Positions 1-8,075 are shown, counted from the stretch's first letter. The stretch: DNA of 9,419 nucleotides from an uncultured Flavobacteriales bacterium (GCA_943845485.1 CALTNV010000090.1:1-9419); one strand, 5' to 3'. Numbers and translations: made by a program. The notes: generated by a model from the sequence alone, not told the origin.

Positions 1-730
1 AAAGCACAAATTCATGGGCTTTTCCTGAAGGTCTACCACCTCCACCTTCTTTACGTTGACTAGATTGCCCTGTAAATACAATCGTACCCCTTTTCCCTTC
101 ATTATCAGGAACTGCCACAGATTTATTTTGTCCTTGAACTGAATTAAAAGTGCTAGTAAGTTCTTTACCTTTTACTTTATTATATTTATCAATAATAGAA
201 GTATCTGAAGGTCTTGTTTTATAATCAGATCTAAAAGTTGTTCCTAAAACAGCATCAACTTCTTTATGATGTATATGCAGAAAATCACATTCTTCAATAA
301 GCCATCTCCCATCTTCTCCCATTTTCATCCATCCGGCACAAACTTTATTTGTGTTATAAGATTTCATATATAGAGAATTTTGAGTTAAATCTCTAAATGA
401 ATATCTATCATCATTTACCAAGTTTGGGTTTAACCTCGAGAAACTCATGATTTCCAGAACCGAACGAAACATCCCTTTTAAAGAAGATCCTGGAATAAAG
501 AAATGTTTCTTGCCATCCTTATCAAAATAATGAGAAGACTCATTCGTTTCAGCATCTTTACTATGCCCATTTCTTATAAAAATGGGGGTTTTGGCCGTTA
601 AAGTAAGTTCAATTTCTCCACTTTCTCCATCAGAAAAAGGCACATCATGACTCACTTGGTTTGCCCATTTAGGTTTATACACCTGATCCTCATTTGGAGC
701 AGGTACAAAATTATAAGTTGACTTTATCAT
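1..730 (-). CDS. Type III-D Cas7-like RAMP protein, TIGR03986 family (N-terminal 243 residues; gene runs off the left edge)
   Basis: This is a backbone subunit of a type III CRISPR effector complex, expected to bind crRNA and possibly cut target RNA. The reading frame is open from the ATG at 730-728 to the window edge, so the C-terminal part is missing. My translation begins MIKSTYNFVPAPNE and shows features I associate with the TIGR03986 family: the early FVPAPN segment, WANQVSHDVPFSDG at about residues 22-35, ITAKTP-like LTAKTPIFIRNG at 44-55, the RAMP loop FIPGSSLKGMFR at 78-89, DDRYSFRDL at 107-115, and GTIVFTGQ at 215-222 before a glycine-rich stretch. The start is 9 bases after the csx19 stop, with no other good start nearby. 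In the III-D variant studied in Synechocystis a related subunit is called the Cas7 with an insertion; equating the two is my inference. Family assignment is by recalled motif, not by a search. Confidence 0.88.
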   Translation of the reverse strand, partial: MIKSTYNFVPAPNEDQVYKPKWANQVSHDVPFSDGESGEIELTLTAKTPIFIRNGHSKDAETNESSHYFDKDGKKHFFIPGSSLKGMFRSVLEIMSFSRLNPNLVNDDRYSFRDLTQNSLYMKSYNTNKVCAGWMKMGEDGRWLIEECDFLHIHHKEVDAVLGTTFRSDYKTRPSDTSIIDKYNKVKGKELTSTFNSVQGQNKSVAVPDNEGKRGTIVFTGQSSQRKEGGGGRPSGKAHEFVL

Positions 731-739
731 CGTTTTTTT

Positions 740-1153
740 TTATTCAGCGTTATTAAATCCACAAAACACAATAGCTTTCATTTTTAAAACCGGCATGTTT
801 TCACATAATTCATCTTTCTCTTCTAACCATATTTGTTTAAAACGTAATTTTTTAACAGCAGGTGATAATCGATGTGGTAAATATTGCTTATTTTCGAATA
901 CAGCACCTTCTTTTTCTAGTGCATCGAGGTCGAATTCTGTAATTTGATAGTTGTCGCTATGTTGAATATGTATAGCTGTCTTTTTTTCTTTACAATACAA
1001 TAAAGCTTCTATTATAAAAGGGTTGGTTGAAACGCCATCAAAATCATATATTTCATTCATTAATACCTTTGGTTCACTCGCATCCGACTTCCAAATATAA
1101 CCTTCGAAAGCAATTTTAGGTATTTCGTTTAAATTGTGATAAATAGCTTTCAT
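740..1153 (-). CDS. csx19: Csx19-like type III-D CRISPR protein
   Basis: This is a small (137-residue) protein of the type III-D effector locus. I assign it to the Csx19 family (TIGR03984) from its size and its place directly before the TIGR03986 gene and after the two-domain cas7, a pairing typical of III-D loci. The sequence has no catalytic motif that I recognise. It contains aromatic and acidic segments such as EGYIWKSD (17-24) and a basic region LRFKQIW near residues 103-109. In the Synechocystis III-D variant complex Csx19 is a structural subunit; whether this copy does the same is inferred. The start ATG shares one base with the preceding stop (TAATG), which implies translational coupling. 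The family is poorly conserved, so the name rests more on context than on sequence. Confidence 0.72.
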   Translation of the reverse strand: MKAIYHNLNEIPKIAFEGYIWKSDASEPKVLMNEIYDFDGVSTNPFIIEALLYCKEKKTAIHIQHSDNYQITEFDLDALEKEGAVFENKQYLPHRLSPAVKKLRFKQIWLEEKDELCENMPVLKMKAIVFCGFNNAE

Positions 1154-2532
1154 TAAATCTCGTTTTTAGTATTGTAATTAAAAATTTCTACACCATCTTT
1201 TAGCACTGTTCCTGTAAATATACCGTGCCCCTTAGTGGTCATTCCGCCCAATGGAAGCAACCCTTTTGCAATATCTTTGAAAGCTTCATCTAAAGATTCA
1301 GTAATTTTTGTGTCATTTAATGCTCCCTCTGAGTCTTTTACATACACATCAAAACAAAAATCATTTTCTAATAAATTACTTACCTTTTCACTAAATAAAG
1401 CACCATTGATTGCGCCACCAGTAAAACGGTCTATAGCAACATGGTTGAATATTTTATTGTTATATATTTCGTTTTCAGAATAATACCAATCATTTATAAA
1501 CACATTTCCTGCTTGTGCGTCTTTCACATTTTCACCTGCTTTGCCAAACAACGTCGCAACAGCCTCATTATTAGAACCAACAGTACCATTTTCCTCATCT
1601 GCATATTGCTCTTTTAATTTATTGTAATGAAAAGCTGTTCTATGAGCTATCGCTCCTTTGATAGAGGATGCAGGTATAACCGTTTGTTTTTCGAACGCTA
1701 GTGTATTGTTTTTATAGATAACAACATCTTCTTCTAAAGGTTTGTTGTCTGCTTCATCATCCCCAAAACCCTCACTAAATACAAAGAAGGAGTCTGGTGA
1801 TAAATTTAGTTTATAATGTGTGTAACCAACTGCGGTAATACTCTTATCAACTGCAACTACTTCTTTAAAAGGTAACTTTGCGTTCAAAGAAGGGTTCAAA
1901 TTTAAATACTCATTAAAATCAGCTTCTTTTTCTAGGTTGTATATTTTATTAAATAATGCGATTACCTTTAAACTACCATAGCCGTTTCGTGTACCTGAAC
2001 CAATTCTAAAAGTAGGACTTTGAATTTGTTTTATTAATGAAGCCCAAACTTCATGATCATCTGCAGTTCCTTTTAATTCCATTTCAAACACAAATCGAAC
2101 CCCTTTATAAACAACTTCATTATCGAAAAGACCATTTTCTTTTGCGACACCTTTTTCCGTGATACGGACATGTTGGCGAGACGGTAAATTATTAAACCTA
2201 GCTATAAGCTGTTGCTCTATAACATCTGCGATACCTTCGCTTACTTCTGACTGATTTAACAGCATGTATGCAGCACTTACCTTCACTAATGAAGCAGCGC
2301 CATCTTTTTTACTTGAAGAAGCTCCAAAAATGCGTGAACACCACTCTTTCTTATTCAATGAGTGCCTTAAAACCCCTGTAAGAGATGTTCCTAAAATCAT
2401 CGGAAATCCATTGCTGTCTTTTTGTACTAGAGCATCTTTCATTAAAGAGGCTTCCCCCGATCCTACAAACAAAGGCGTCTCCGCTTCAATAATAAATCTA
2501 CCTATATAACGATGTGTATGTTTCTTTTCCAT
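1153..2532 (-). CDS. Two-domain Cas7 (Csm3-like tandem RAMP protein, 'Cas7-2x')
   Basis: This 459-residue backbone subunit carries two Cas7/RAMP folds in tandem. Domain 1 (about 1-195) has TPLFVGSGEASLMKDALVQK at 19-38, the loop ILGTSLTGVLRHSL at 46-59 and a glycine-rich loop IGSGTRNGYGSLKV at 177-190. Asp33 falls where Csm3 proteins carry the aspartate that cuts target RNA (spacing DALVQKD, like DSPVVRD in Csm3). Domain 2 (about 230-445) has VIPASSIKGAIAHR at 285-298, HVAIDRFTGGAING at 364-377 and a closing loop LPLGGMTTKGHGIFTG at 426-441. The acidic region 257-269 is longer than in domain 1 and gives no clean match for the catalytic aspartate. The gene starts two bases after the csx10 stop and its own stop overlaps the csx19 start. 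Asp33 as the active residue is inferred by eye. Confidence 0.88.
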   Translation of the reverse strand: MEKKHTHRYIGRFIIEAETPLFVGSGEASLMKDALVQKDSNGFPMILGTSLTGVLRHSLNKKEWCSRIFGASSSKKDGAASLVKVSAAYMLLNQSEVSEGIADVIEQQLIARFNNLPSRQHVRITEKGVAKENGLFDNEVVYKGVRFVFEMELKGTADDHEVWASLIKQIQSPTFRIGSGTRNGYGSLKVIALFNKIYNLEKEADFNEYLNLNPSLNAKLPFKEVVAVDKSITAVGYTHYKLNLSPDSFFVFSEGFGDDEADNKPLEEDVVIYKNNTLAFEKQTVIPASSIKGAIAHRTAFHYNKLKEQYADEENGTVGSNNEAVATLFGKAGENVKDAQAGNVFINDWYYSENEIYNNKIFNHVAIDRFTGGAINGALFSEKVSNLLENDFCFDVYVKDSEGALNDTKITESLDEAFKDIAKGLLPLGGMTTKGHGIFTGTVLKDGVEIFNYNTKNEI

Positions 2533-2534
2533 AT

Positions 2535-4001
2535 TTAGCTTCTTTTATTTTCTTTTGCCATTTCTGCTGCAAATTTGGCAATAAAAATAGTTCCTAAACT
2601 CTTGTATTTCATGAACAATTGCTCAAAATTATTCCTATTTTGCCCTCTATTTTTACCCCAGTATTTCTCATCTGCAACACCGTGTGTGAGGTAACCTGCA
2701 TCTTTGTCAAAAAGTTGATTGTAGAGCGCATCCATATCTTTGGCTTTACTCGCATATGCTCTGATACCGCCCCACTGACTAGACGATATTTTTTTTAAGT
2801 TTTGTATTTCTCGACGGGTCGAATAAATCTCCTCTTGAATACTTTTAGAAATCGTTAATTCGACCTTTTTGAGTTCTTGTTTTTGTCTTAAAAATTTACC
2901 TAAAGTAGTTTTAGCATTGATACCTAATTCTTTACCGTCGGTTGCCAAAGCGTTGTTTACTTTTTGTTTAAAATCAAATCCTGCTATTGGTTTATCAGCT
3001 CCTTCTTTTAAGAATACCGGATTGTAAATAACCCTACCAAGACCTTCTGACTGATGGCTTCCAACTTGGCTAGTTTCATTTTTAAATGTCTCTTTCTCTA
3101 CATAAAATACGGAGCCCTTTAAAATACAGTCTCGCTGTGTATTGGTCGTATTTCGTTTGAAGTTCCAAGAAGAATAAGAATGGGTTCTAACTTGACTTTT
3201 TTCCCAATTAATTGTACCAGAAGGTACGCCCAATTGTGCTGCTGTGGGTTGCAATGTAGACTGCCCATAATGATTGTTAAAGCAAAGATTACTCTGCGCA
3301 TATACCAACACATACCCTGCTGTTTTAAATGAAGAAATTGTCTTTGGTTTTGAGATTTTTGTTATTTTAACTTGTCCAAATTCAGCATTTTTAGATTTCC
3401 CCAGCCTTTGTACACCGGTTAAACTGTCAGTAACAAGCTTACTATATTGATCATCTTTAAAACGAACAGAGAAAATAAATTCTTGCCCTTTCTCTAAAGA
3501 TTCGAAACCAAACATAGCCCCCTCTTTAGAGTTTCTTGTTTTTCTATCTTGCGCCGATTTAATGGCAAAATTCTTTTTAATGGTTTTTAGGGTTTGTCCA
3601 TCAGAAAATACATAACCAGCTCTCTGCTGTTTCAGTTGCAGCCTACTTTTATCAGCCTCTCTTACTGGTTGATTATTTGTATTTATTAAATGATGTAAGT
3701 ACACCTTAGCCTTATCTGCACCGATTTCATTATTTAATTTGTCCATAAATAAAGAAAAAGGCATTGCGTATCCCATCAATTCACTACAAGAAATAGTTGC
3801 ATCCCCAAAGGAAACTAGGCCCGAATGGAATATATCAAAAGATTCCTCTGGTTTTAGTTTTGCGTACAACTTGCCTGCCACAATTCCTAAAAAATTACTA
3901 CCGGGTATATAATCTAAAGTACTCATGTTGCCTTCAGTAGCCATCGAACTGTTTACTACAACATCCGACAATAATGTACACTTATAAAATTCTTCTTTCA
4001 T
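2535..4001 (-). CDS. csx10: Csx10-family Cas5 protein of the type III-D complex, with a long helical tail
   Basis: Cas5-group RAMP proteins hold the 5' handle of the crRNA next to Cas10. The 488-residue protein begins with a beta-strand, then STLDYIPGSNFLGIVAGKLY (27-46), the signature I associate with Csx10. A glycine-containing loop, RLGKSKNAEFGQVKI, lies at 199-213. A second RAMP-like half includes KGSVFYVE (295-302) and SEGLGRVIYNP (318-328). From about residue 365 the sequence becomes charged and looks alpha-helical (KQELKKVELTISKSIQEEIY, 374-393, and on to the end), unlike the beta-rich part before it. As no separate small-subunit gene exists between cas10 and the left edge, this tail may act as a fused Cas11; that is an inference. 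The gene starts 3 bases after the csm3-type stop. The Csx10 name is fairly secure because the subtype markers around it agree. Confidence 0.87.
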   Translation of the reverse strand: MKEEFYKCTLLSDVVVNSSMATEGNMSTLDYIPGSNFLGIVAGKLYAKLKPEESFDIFHSGLVSFGDATISCSELMGYAMPFSLFMDKLNNEIGADKAKVYLHHLINTNNQPVREADKSRLQLKQQRAGYVFSDGQTLKTIKKNFAIKSAQDRKTRNSKEGAMFGFESLEKGQEFIFSVRFKDDQYSKLVTDSLTGVQRLGKSKNAEFGQVKITKISKPKTISSFKTAGYVLVYAQSNLCFNNHYGQSTLQPTAAQLGVPSGTINWEKSQVRTHSYSSWNFKRNTTNTQRDCILKGSVFYVEKETFKNETSQVGSHQSEGLGRVIYNPVFLKEGADKPIAGFDFKQKVNNALATDGKELGINAKTTLGKFLRQKQELKKVELTISKSIQEEIYSTRREIQNLKKISSSQWGGIRAYASKAKDMDALYNQLFDKDAGYLTHGVADEKYWGKNRGQNRNNFEQLFMKYKSLGTIFIAKFAAEMAKENKRS

Positions 4002-4004
4002 TGC

Positions 4005-4580
4005 TTAATTTTTTATTTCAATAGTACACCTTCCCAAGCCTCTATTTCTATTTGACCCCAGATGACGTATCATTTTTAATCCCATTTCTAATGTTGGTAT
4101 TACGTCTTTATTTATACCTGCTATGAAGCCTTCAATTGAGAGCGGTACACAAACTTCCATTGTTCTTAATGAAGACCTTTTAGCTACTCCGCTAGCATTA
4201 TCAATTGAAGTAGAAGCAATATTTCGATATAAAAATTGAGACACTGCACCCATAGCTTCATTTCTTTCTTCGACAGGTAACACTGCATTTGAAAAAAATA
4301 AGCGCCCGGGTATTGTTTTCAATACTTTCCCATTTTCATCTTTTACGACATCACCAAAATGTGTGTCTATAAAATCTTTAGATATTCGTTTTGGTTGTAC
4401 TTCTTTGATATCAAGTAAGGCATCTTTCAGAAGGCCTTTCATCGTTTTTCCTGGTACATAAGGTAAATTATCTGCATCTTTAATGACTACAGCGTCGGCA
4501 TCTGCGCCAGAACCTAAACCAGACCCTGCGTGCCAATCACTTAAAAAGGTAATTGTGAAATTAATTTTCTCTGTTTCCAT
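4005..4580 (-). CDS. csm3: Csm3-type single-domain Cas7 backbone subunit
   Basis: This 191-residue RAMP protein should coat the crRNA spacer and cut bound target RNA in steps. It shows the standard Csm3 order: an N-terminal strand, GSGLGSGADADAVVIKD (19-35), the loop LPYVPGKTMKGLLKDAL (39-55), a thumb-like segment around TSIDNASGVAKRSSLRTMEV (124-143), and a closing glycine-rich loop HLGSNRNRGLGRC (173-185). Asp29 aligns by spacing (DAVVIKD against DSPVVRD) with the Csm3 aspartate needed for target RNA cleavage. It is slightly shorter than usual Csm3 proteins. The start lies 20 bases inside the 3' end of cas10, which implies coupled translation. It is the only one-domain Cas7 in the window, so it could occupy one or several backbone positions. 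Confidence 0.9.
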   Translation of the reverse strand: METEKINFTITFLSDWHAGSGLGSGADADAVVIKDADNLPYVPGKTMKGLLKDALLDIKEVQPKRISKDFIDTHFGDVVKDENGKVLKTIPGRLFFSNAVLPVEERNEAMGAVSQFLYRNIASTSIDNASGVAKRSSLRTMEVCVPLSIEGFIAGINKDVIPTLEMGLKMIRHLGSNRNRGLGRCTIEIKN

Positions 4581-6072
4581 AGTTAAAGTTGTGTAGGGTG
4601 ATTAAATCTAATAATTGTGATTTTTTATTTTTGATGGCGCTATTTTTTTCGTCCTCCAATTGAAGGTCTGTGTAAAAGTTACTATTTATTTCTTTCATGC
4701 GCTCTAACATAAAAAACGCAGTAGCCTCATCTTTATAATATTCTGAAACAATTTGACGAAGCTTGCCTACCGCTTTTGATTTATCGGATTTATCAGCTTC
4801 ATTTCTAATAATTTTCAACTTTTTATTCAATTCATCAATTTCATTCAGCAAATAAGGCCCTGCATAAAAATCTAGACCAGTAGGTGTTTTTAAAGTTCTT
4901 TCTTTTAGCTCTTTTAAATCTGCAACAAAGGAATCTTGCACTTTATAAAAAGCTAAGGATGATTTTGGTATGTTTCCGTATTTATTTTCACAATCTGTTG
5001 CTTTGACCTTTTTCTTAGCATCTCCACAAAGACTTTCTGCTAAGTTTAAGGCGTAGTGTAAAGGATACGATTCTTTTACATAAGCAATCCCTGCGCATGC
5101 AGTGATTCCTTTTTGATACCCCTCTAAACCTAAAGTTTCAAACTCTTGCCTACTTGTCGTTTCAAATTCTTTTAAAAATATTTTTGTGAATTCTAAGGCC
5201 AAATCAGCACGTATAATAACAGTTAAATCATCTCCTCCTAAAACAACAGGCCGAATCGGATACCTGTAATTTGCATTACGCTCCTTTAAAACGACCTCTG
5301 TAAATGCATTTTGAACCGCATTTTTAGTTGCTGTTTCTATCGCATTTGAAAAGGCACTAAACTTACTTTCTTTCATTAGTGTTTCGCCTACGTTTTGAAT
5401 TATAGCACCTAGCCCATTGCCATCTGCATGAATTACGGCAATCCAAGAATTTTTGCCAGAAGCAGTGATCTCTGATATATCAAAAGCTATTTCTCTATTT
5501 TTAACTTCGAGTCCAGCTATTTTTTTAAATAGACTTTCTTTAGATTTATTACCTTCTTTTTCTTTTTGTGAAGCAATGGCTGTCCTTTTTTTCTCTGTAG
5601 ACTCACATAGAAAGGCTACCGAACCATTTCTACTACTCGTAGTAAAAGCAACACCACCTGTTCTTCTAGCTCTTTCTAAACCCATAAAACCTGTTTCAAT
5701 AGGTCTTTGAGTTATATTTCGTTGGGTTTTCAGTTTTTTCTCTAGCACATCAATAGCACTTGGTAAATCGATATTTTCTAGTTTAACCACAGCTTGACTA
5801 ACCGTTACTCCCGGAGCATGTTCCATTGCTGCTTTCGAAAAACTTTTCACCACTTTTTTGCATTCATTCTCAGTATCAAAAACATACTTTACATTTCCTG
5901 CGGCGCCCATTATTAAATTCTCTTGTTTAAAATCTATGACCGATTTTTCAAATAAAGAGGTACACAGTTGTTCTACCAACTCACTTGCCCCTATAATTTC
6001 AGCAAGTTTATTTGTCTTAAAAATAAAGTCTTGAATACCTTGCACAGAGGCACCATATAAATATTTACTCAT
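4561..6072 (-). CDS. cas10: Cas10 large subunit without HD domain, GGDD cyclase motif present
   Basis: Cas10 is the signalling subunit of type III complexes; on target RNA binding its palm domain makes cyclic oligoadenylate from ATP. The 503-residue protein starts directly with the first palm region (GASVQGIQDFIF, 7-18, then IIGASELVEQL, 26-36). There is no N-terminal HD nuclease region, which agrees with what is known of subtype III-D and explains its short length. The second palm has HADGNG at 215-220, with Asp217 as a likely metal ligand, and the GGDD motif at 279-282 within VVLGGDDLTVIIRAD. The usual CxxC pairs of a Cas10 zinc finger are not seen; the region 156-185 is Lys/Glu-rich instead. 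The C-terminal part (380-490) looks helical. It follows cas6 by 16 bases and overlaps csm3 by 20. Synthesis of cyclic oligoadenylate is predicted, not shown. Confidence 0.95.
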   Translation of the reverse strand: MSKYLYGASVQGIQDFIFKTNKLAEIIGASELVEQLCTSLFEKSVIDFKQENLIMGAAGNVKYVFDTENECKKVVKSFSKAAMEHAPGVTVSQAVVKLENIDLPSAIDVLEKKLKTQRNITQRPIETGFMGLERARRTGGVAFTTSSRNGSVAFLCESTEKKRTAIASQKEKEGNKSKESLFKKIAGLEVKNREIAFDISEITASGKNSWIAVIHADGNGLGAIIQNVGETLMKESKFSAFSNAIETATKNAVQNAFTEVVLKERNANYRYPIRPVVLGGDDLTVIIRADLALEFTKIFLKEFETTSRQEFETLGLEGYQKGITACAGIAYVKESYPLHYALNLAESLCGDAKKKVKATDCENKYGNIPKSSLAFYKVQDSFVADLKELKERTLKTPTGLDFYAGPYLLNEIDELNKKLKIIRNEADKSDKSKAVGKLRQIVSEYYKDEATAFFMLERMKEINSNFYTDLQLEDEKNSAIKNKKSQLLDLITLHNFNYGNREN

Positions 6073-6088
6073 ACAATAGCATTTTTTT

Positions 6089-6757
6089 TTAATTATTAAT
6101 AGCCTCTATTACCCCATATCCTAAACTTACATTTTTACCAATGCCAATATAATTTGGCAACTTAATATTACAAGAAAATGTAATACTAAATGCCATTCTA
6201 GGGTTTTGTTTGAAGGTTATTTTGTTTGTTTTGTTTATTTTATTGATGCGGACTTTTACCTGACTCGTTATGCGCCAGTCTATTCCTTTTGCAAAGGATA
6301 ATATATTGCCGGTCATTATATTTTCGAGAAATTCTAATTGTTCAATTTCCGATTGTAACGAAAAGTATATTTTATGGTTCTTTTGATTCAAAGGCAACCA
6401 ATCGATTACCGTGTACTTAAAATCTCCCTTCGTAACATCTAATGAAGCTGTTGTTATATTTAATTCATCTACAACTAAATCATACTTACGATTGCCTAAC
6501 ATTATTCCCTCCTGATGATTCGAGAAAAAATGAAAACTACTTTCTACACCGCTATCCAAACATAGCATAAGGGGTTTCCCGTTTTTTCGTTTGTATTGAA
6601 TTAAAGGGTAGGCATATCTAAAACCTTTGTCTTTATGGTTATGAAATAACTCATTTTCCAAACCTGATGTTTGAATTATAGCTCCCCTAAAGTAAGGGAC
6701 TTCTGGTGGTGATATACTGTTTTCAAAGCTAACAGTCAATATTTTAATCTTTTTCAT
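6089..6757 (-). CDS. cas6: Cas6 CRISPR pre-crRNA endoribonuclease (Cas6b-like)
   Basis: Cas6 cuts the long CRISPR transcript inside each repeat to give crRNAs. The 222-residue protein has FRGAIIQTSGLENELFHNH (23-41) followed by YPLIQYKRKNGKPLM (50-64). This is the N-terminal pattern I associate with the Cas6b-type family of Bacteroidota and archaea. It ends with the RAMP glycine-rich loop IGIGKNVSLGYGVI (204-217). His39 and His41 in LFHNH are the likely catalytic histidines, by analogy with the two close histidines reported for Methanococcus Cas6b. It is the first gene of the effector operon, 16 bases before cas10. It has no Shine-Dalgarno site but an A-rich run just before the ATG. Its CRISPR array must lie outside the window. 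Confidence 0.9.
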   Translation of the reverse strand: MKKIKILTVSFENSISPPEVPYFRGAIIQTSGLENELFHNHKDKGFRYAYPLIQYKRKNGKPLMLCLDSGVESSFHFFSNHQEGIMLGNRKYDLVVDELNITTASLDVTKGDFKYTVIDWLPLNQKNHKIYFSLQSEIEQLEFLENIMTGNILSFAKGIDWRITSQVKVRINKINKTNKITFKQNPRMAFSITFSCNIKLPNYIGIGKNVSLGYGVIEAINN

Positions 6758-6983
6758 TTATTTTTTTAAAGTTATCATCATTTTAAGCAATATAGACGAT
6801 TTTCTACTTCATTTTAAAATTATTTATCAGCAACTTATTTTTAAGTATTTGTGGCAATACAAGAACCCAATTTAAAAGCCTCTTTGTAAGCTAAGTACCT
6901 TTAGGAATCATTGTTTATCATTGCCTTATGTGTTATAAAAAACAAATCTAAAACCTAAGTAAGCAGCGTAATTGCATTCTTTT
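6758..6983. other. 226-base gap between the WYL gene and cas6
   Basis: No open frame of note and no CRISPR-like repeats are visible here. The stretch is long for a co-transcribed pair, while all the cas genes behind it are tightly packed, so it probably holds the operon's own promoter or a leader region. The best candidate promoter box is at 6943-6950 (listed separately). The last 40 bases before cas6 are almost pure A/T. No convincing dyad like those before the WYL gene was found. Confidence 0.5.
6943..6950 (-). promoter_or_regulatory. Candidate -7 box of the cas operon (TAGATTTG)
   Basis: Read on the minus strand this matches the Bacteroidota -7 consensus TAnnTTTG. No TTTG-like -33 element is visible at the expected distance, and the box lies about 185 bases before the cas6 start, which would give a long leader. 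This is a weak call; the operon may instead be read through from the WYL gene. Confidence 0.22.
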
Positions 6984-7982
6984 TTATAAATAATACTTTT
7001 TCATATTTTCTGTGTGCTTTTTCATTTGATTTTTCAAAATTTCTGGTTCTAAAACCTCTACATCCTCGCCAAAGGATAAAATTTGCTGTACCAATTCCTT
7101 ATTAATCATTGTTTCAAACCACACTTGGTCTTGTTTATCCTCTTCAAAAAATTCTTCAAAATCGGGTTGAAATGGTTTTGTTTTAAAGTAGTTTTCTCTA
7201 CCATTGTAAAAACGTAAAACTACTTTTTCCGTTTCTGTATCTTTAGGTCTCACAACGCCAACCATGGTTCTAAAAAACATTTCCCAATCTGTTACTGATG
7301 CGATATACCTGGTATCTTCAAGCACCTCAAATTTAATGAGTCTTTCATCTAAAGGGATGCTCCATTCTGTAATACCACTTGTATTGTTTAATCCAAAAAC
7401 AAACCACCGGTTGTTGTATTGCTTTAAGATATGCGGATGGAACTCGAAAGTTGAGGAAGTTGTATCTTGAAAACCTTTAAAAGTTATTTGCAGTGCTTGT
7501 TTTTTCTTAATCGCGAGGTATAATGGTTTTAAATGTTTAATTCCTTTATACTCCTCATTATGATCGTAAAATAAAATTTTAGCCTTGTTACTTAGTTCTT
7601 CCTCATCATCTTGAAATTTTATAAAAGCCTCTGCTAATCTATTATATTTTGGATGATTCTCGAACCGCCCCAAAAGTTGTTGCGCTGCATCTATTAAATA
7701 TTGCTCGTATTCTAATAGCGGTTTTTGCGCAATTGAAAAATCTGTATTGGTATATCTTAAAATTCTAATATTTTCGGGAAGAGGTGCCCCAAAGCCTTCT
7801 TTTTTATCTCTGAAAACTTTTATATCATCTCTTAATGTTCTTACCGATATACCTTCGCCTGGATATATCTCTGCTATCTTGTCATTTATATAAACCAACA
7901 TTTCGTTGAACGTAAAAGACCTGTTACGAAAACAATAGTCTAGAATATTATATCTTATGTGTGCATGTTTGCTATTTGCCAT
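6984..7982 (-). CDS. WYL-domain transcription regulator (wHTH-WYL-WCX), probable controller of the CRISPR operon
   Basis: WYL regulators bind DNA through an N-terminal winged helix-turn-helix and sense a ligand, often nucleic acid or a nucleotide, through the WYL domain; many sit beside CRISPR and other defence loci. In this 332-residue protein the DNA-binding part is about 1-82, with a recognition helix SVRTLRDDIKVFRD at 46-59. The WYL domain spans about 145-220: LKPLYLAIKKKQALQITF (151-168), then HPHILKQYNNRWFVFGLNN (182-200), where the name motif reads W193-F194-V195. A C-terminal extension (253-315, with the FETMINKELVQQILSFG segment) fits the WCX domain. It lies on the same strand 226 bases before cas6. 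Two 14-base dyads upstream of its own start suggest autoregulation. An in-frame TAA excludes a longer start. Control of the cas genes is inferred from position. Confidence 0.9.
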   Translation of the reverse strand: MANSKHAHIRYNILDYCFRNRSFTFNEMLVYINDKIAEIYPGEGISVRTLRDDIKVFRDKKEGFGAPLPENIRILRYTNTDFSIAQKPLLEYEQYLIDAAQQLLGRFENHPKYNRLAEAFIKFQDDEEELSNKAKILFYDHNEEYKGIKHLKPLYLAIKKKQALQITFKGFQDTTSSTFEFHPHILKQYNNRWFVFGLNNTSGITEWSIPLDERLIKFEVLEDTRYIASVTDWEMFFRTMVGVVRPKDTETEKVVLRFYNGRENYFKTKPFQPDFEEFFEEDKQDQVWFETMINKELVQQILSFGEDVEVLEPEILKNQMKKHTENMKKYYL

Positions 7983-8003
7983 GTTACTTTTTCTTTTTTA
8001 AAG

Positions 8004-8010
8004 CCTCCTT
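8004..8010 (-). promoter_or_regulatory. AAGGAGG Shine-Dalgarno-like word far from the WYL start
   Basis: On the minus strand this is a perfect anti-16S complement, but it ends 21 bases before the WYL ATG, too far for normal use. An in-frame TAA between it and the ATG rules out a nearer upstream start in the same frame. It lies between the leader hairpin and the start codon. It may be chance, or a standby ribosome site. Confidence 0.25.
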
Positions 8011-8075
8011 ATTAGATTTTAAGAAAACGCATTATATACGGTGTATATTGTTTTGGATGGTAAAATCCTAACTAC

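Noticed and set aside
1235..2509. Plus-strand open frames within the two-domain cas7 (1235-1483, 2264-2509)
   Set aside because: They are antisense to a clearly conserved RAMP gene and have no recognisable product.
3119..3313. Minus-strand 64-codon frame inside csx10
   Set aside because: It is an out-of-frame shadow of csx10.
5453..5710. Plus-strand 85-codon frame antisense to cas10
   Set aside because: It mirrors cas10 codons and has no start context or family resemblance.
7264..7470. Plus-strand 68-codon frame antisense to the WYL gene
   Set aside because: It is a shadow of the WYL coding sequence.
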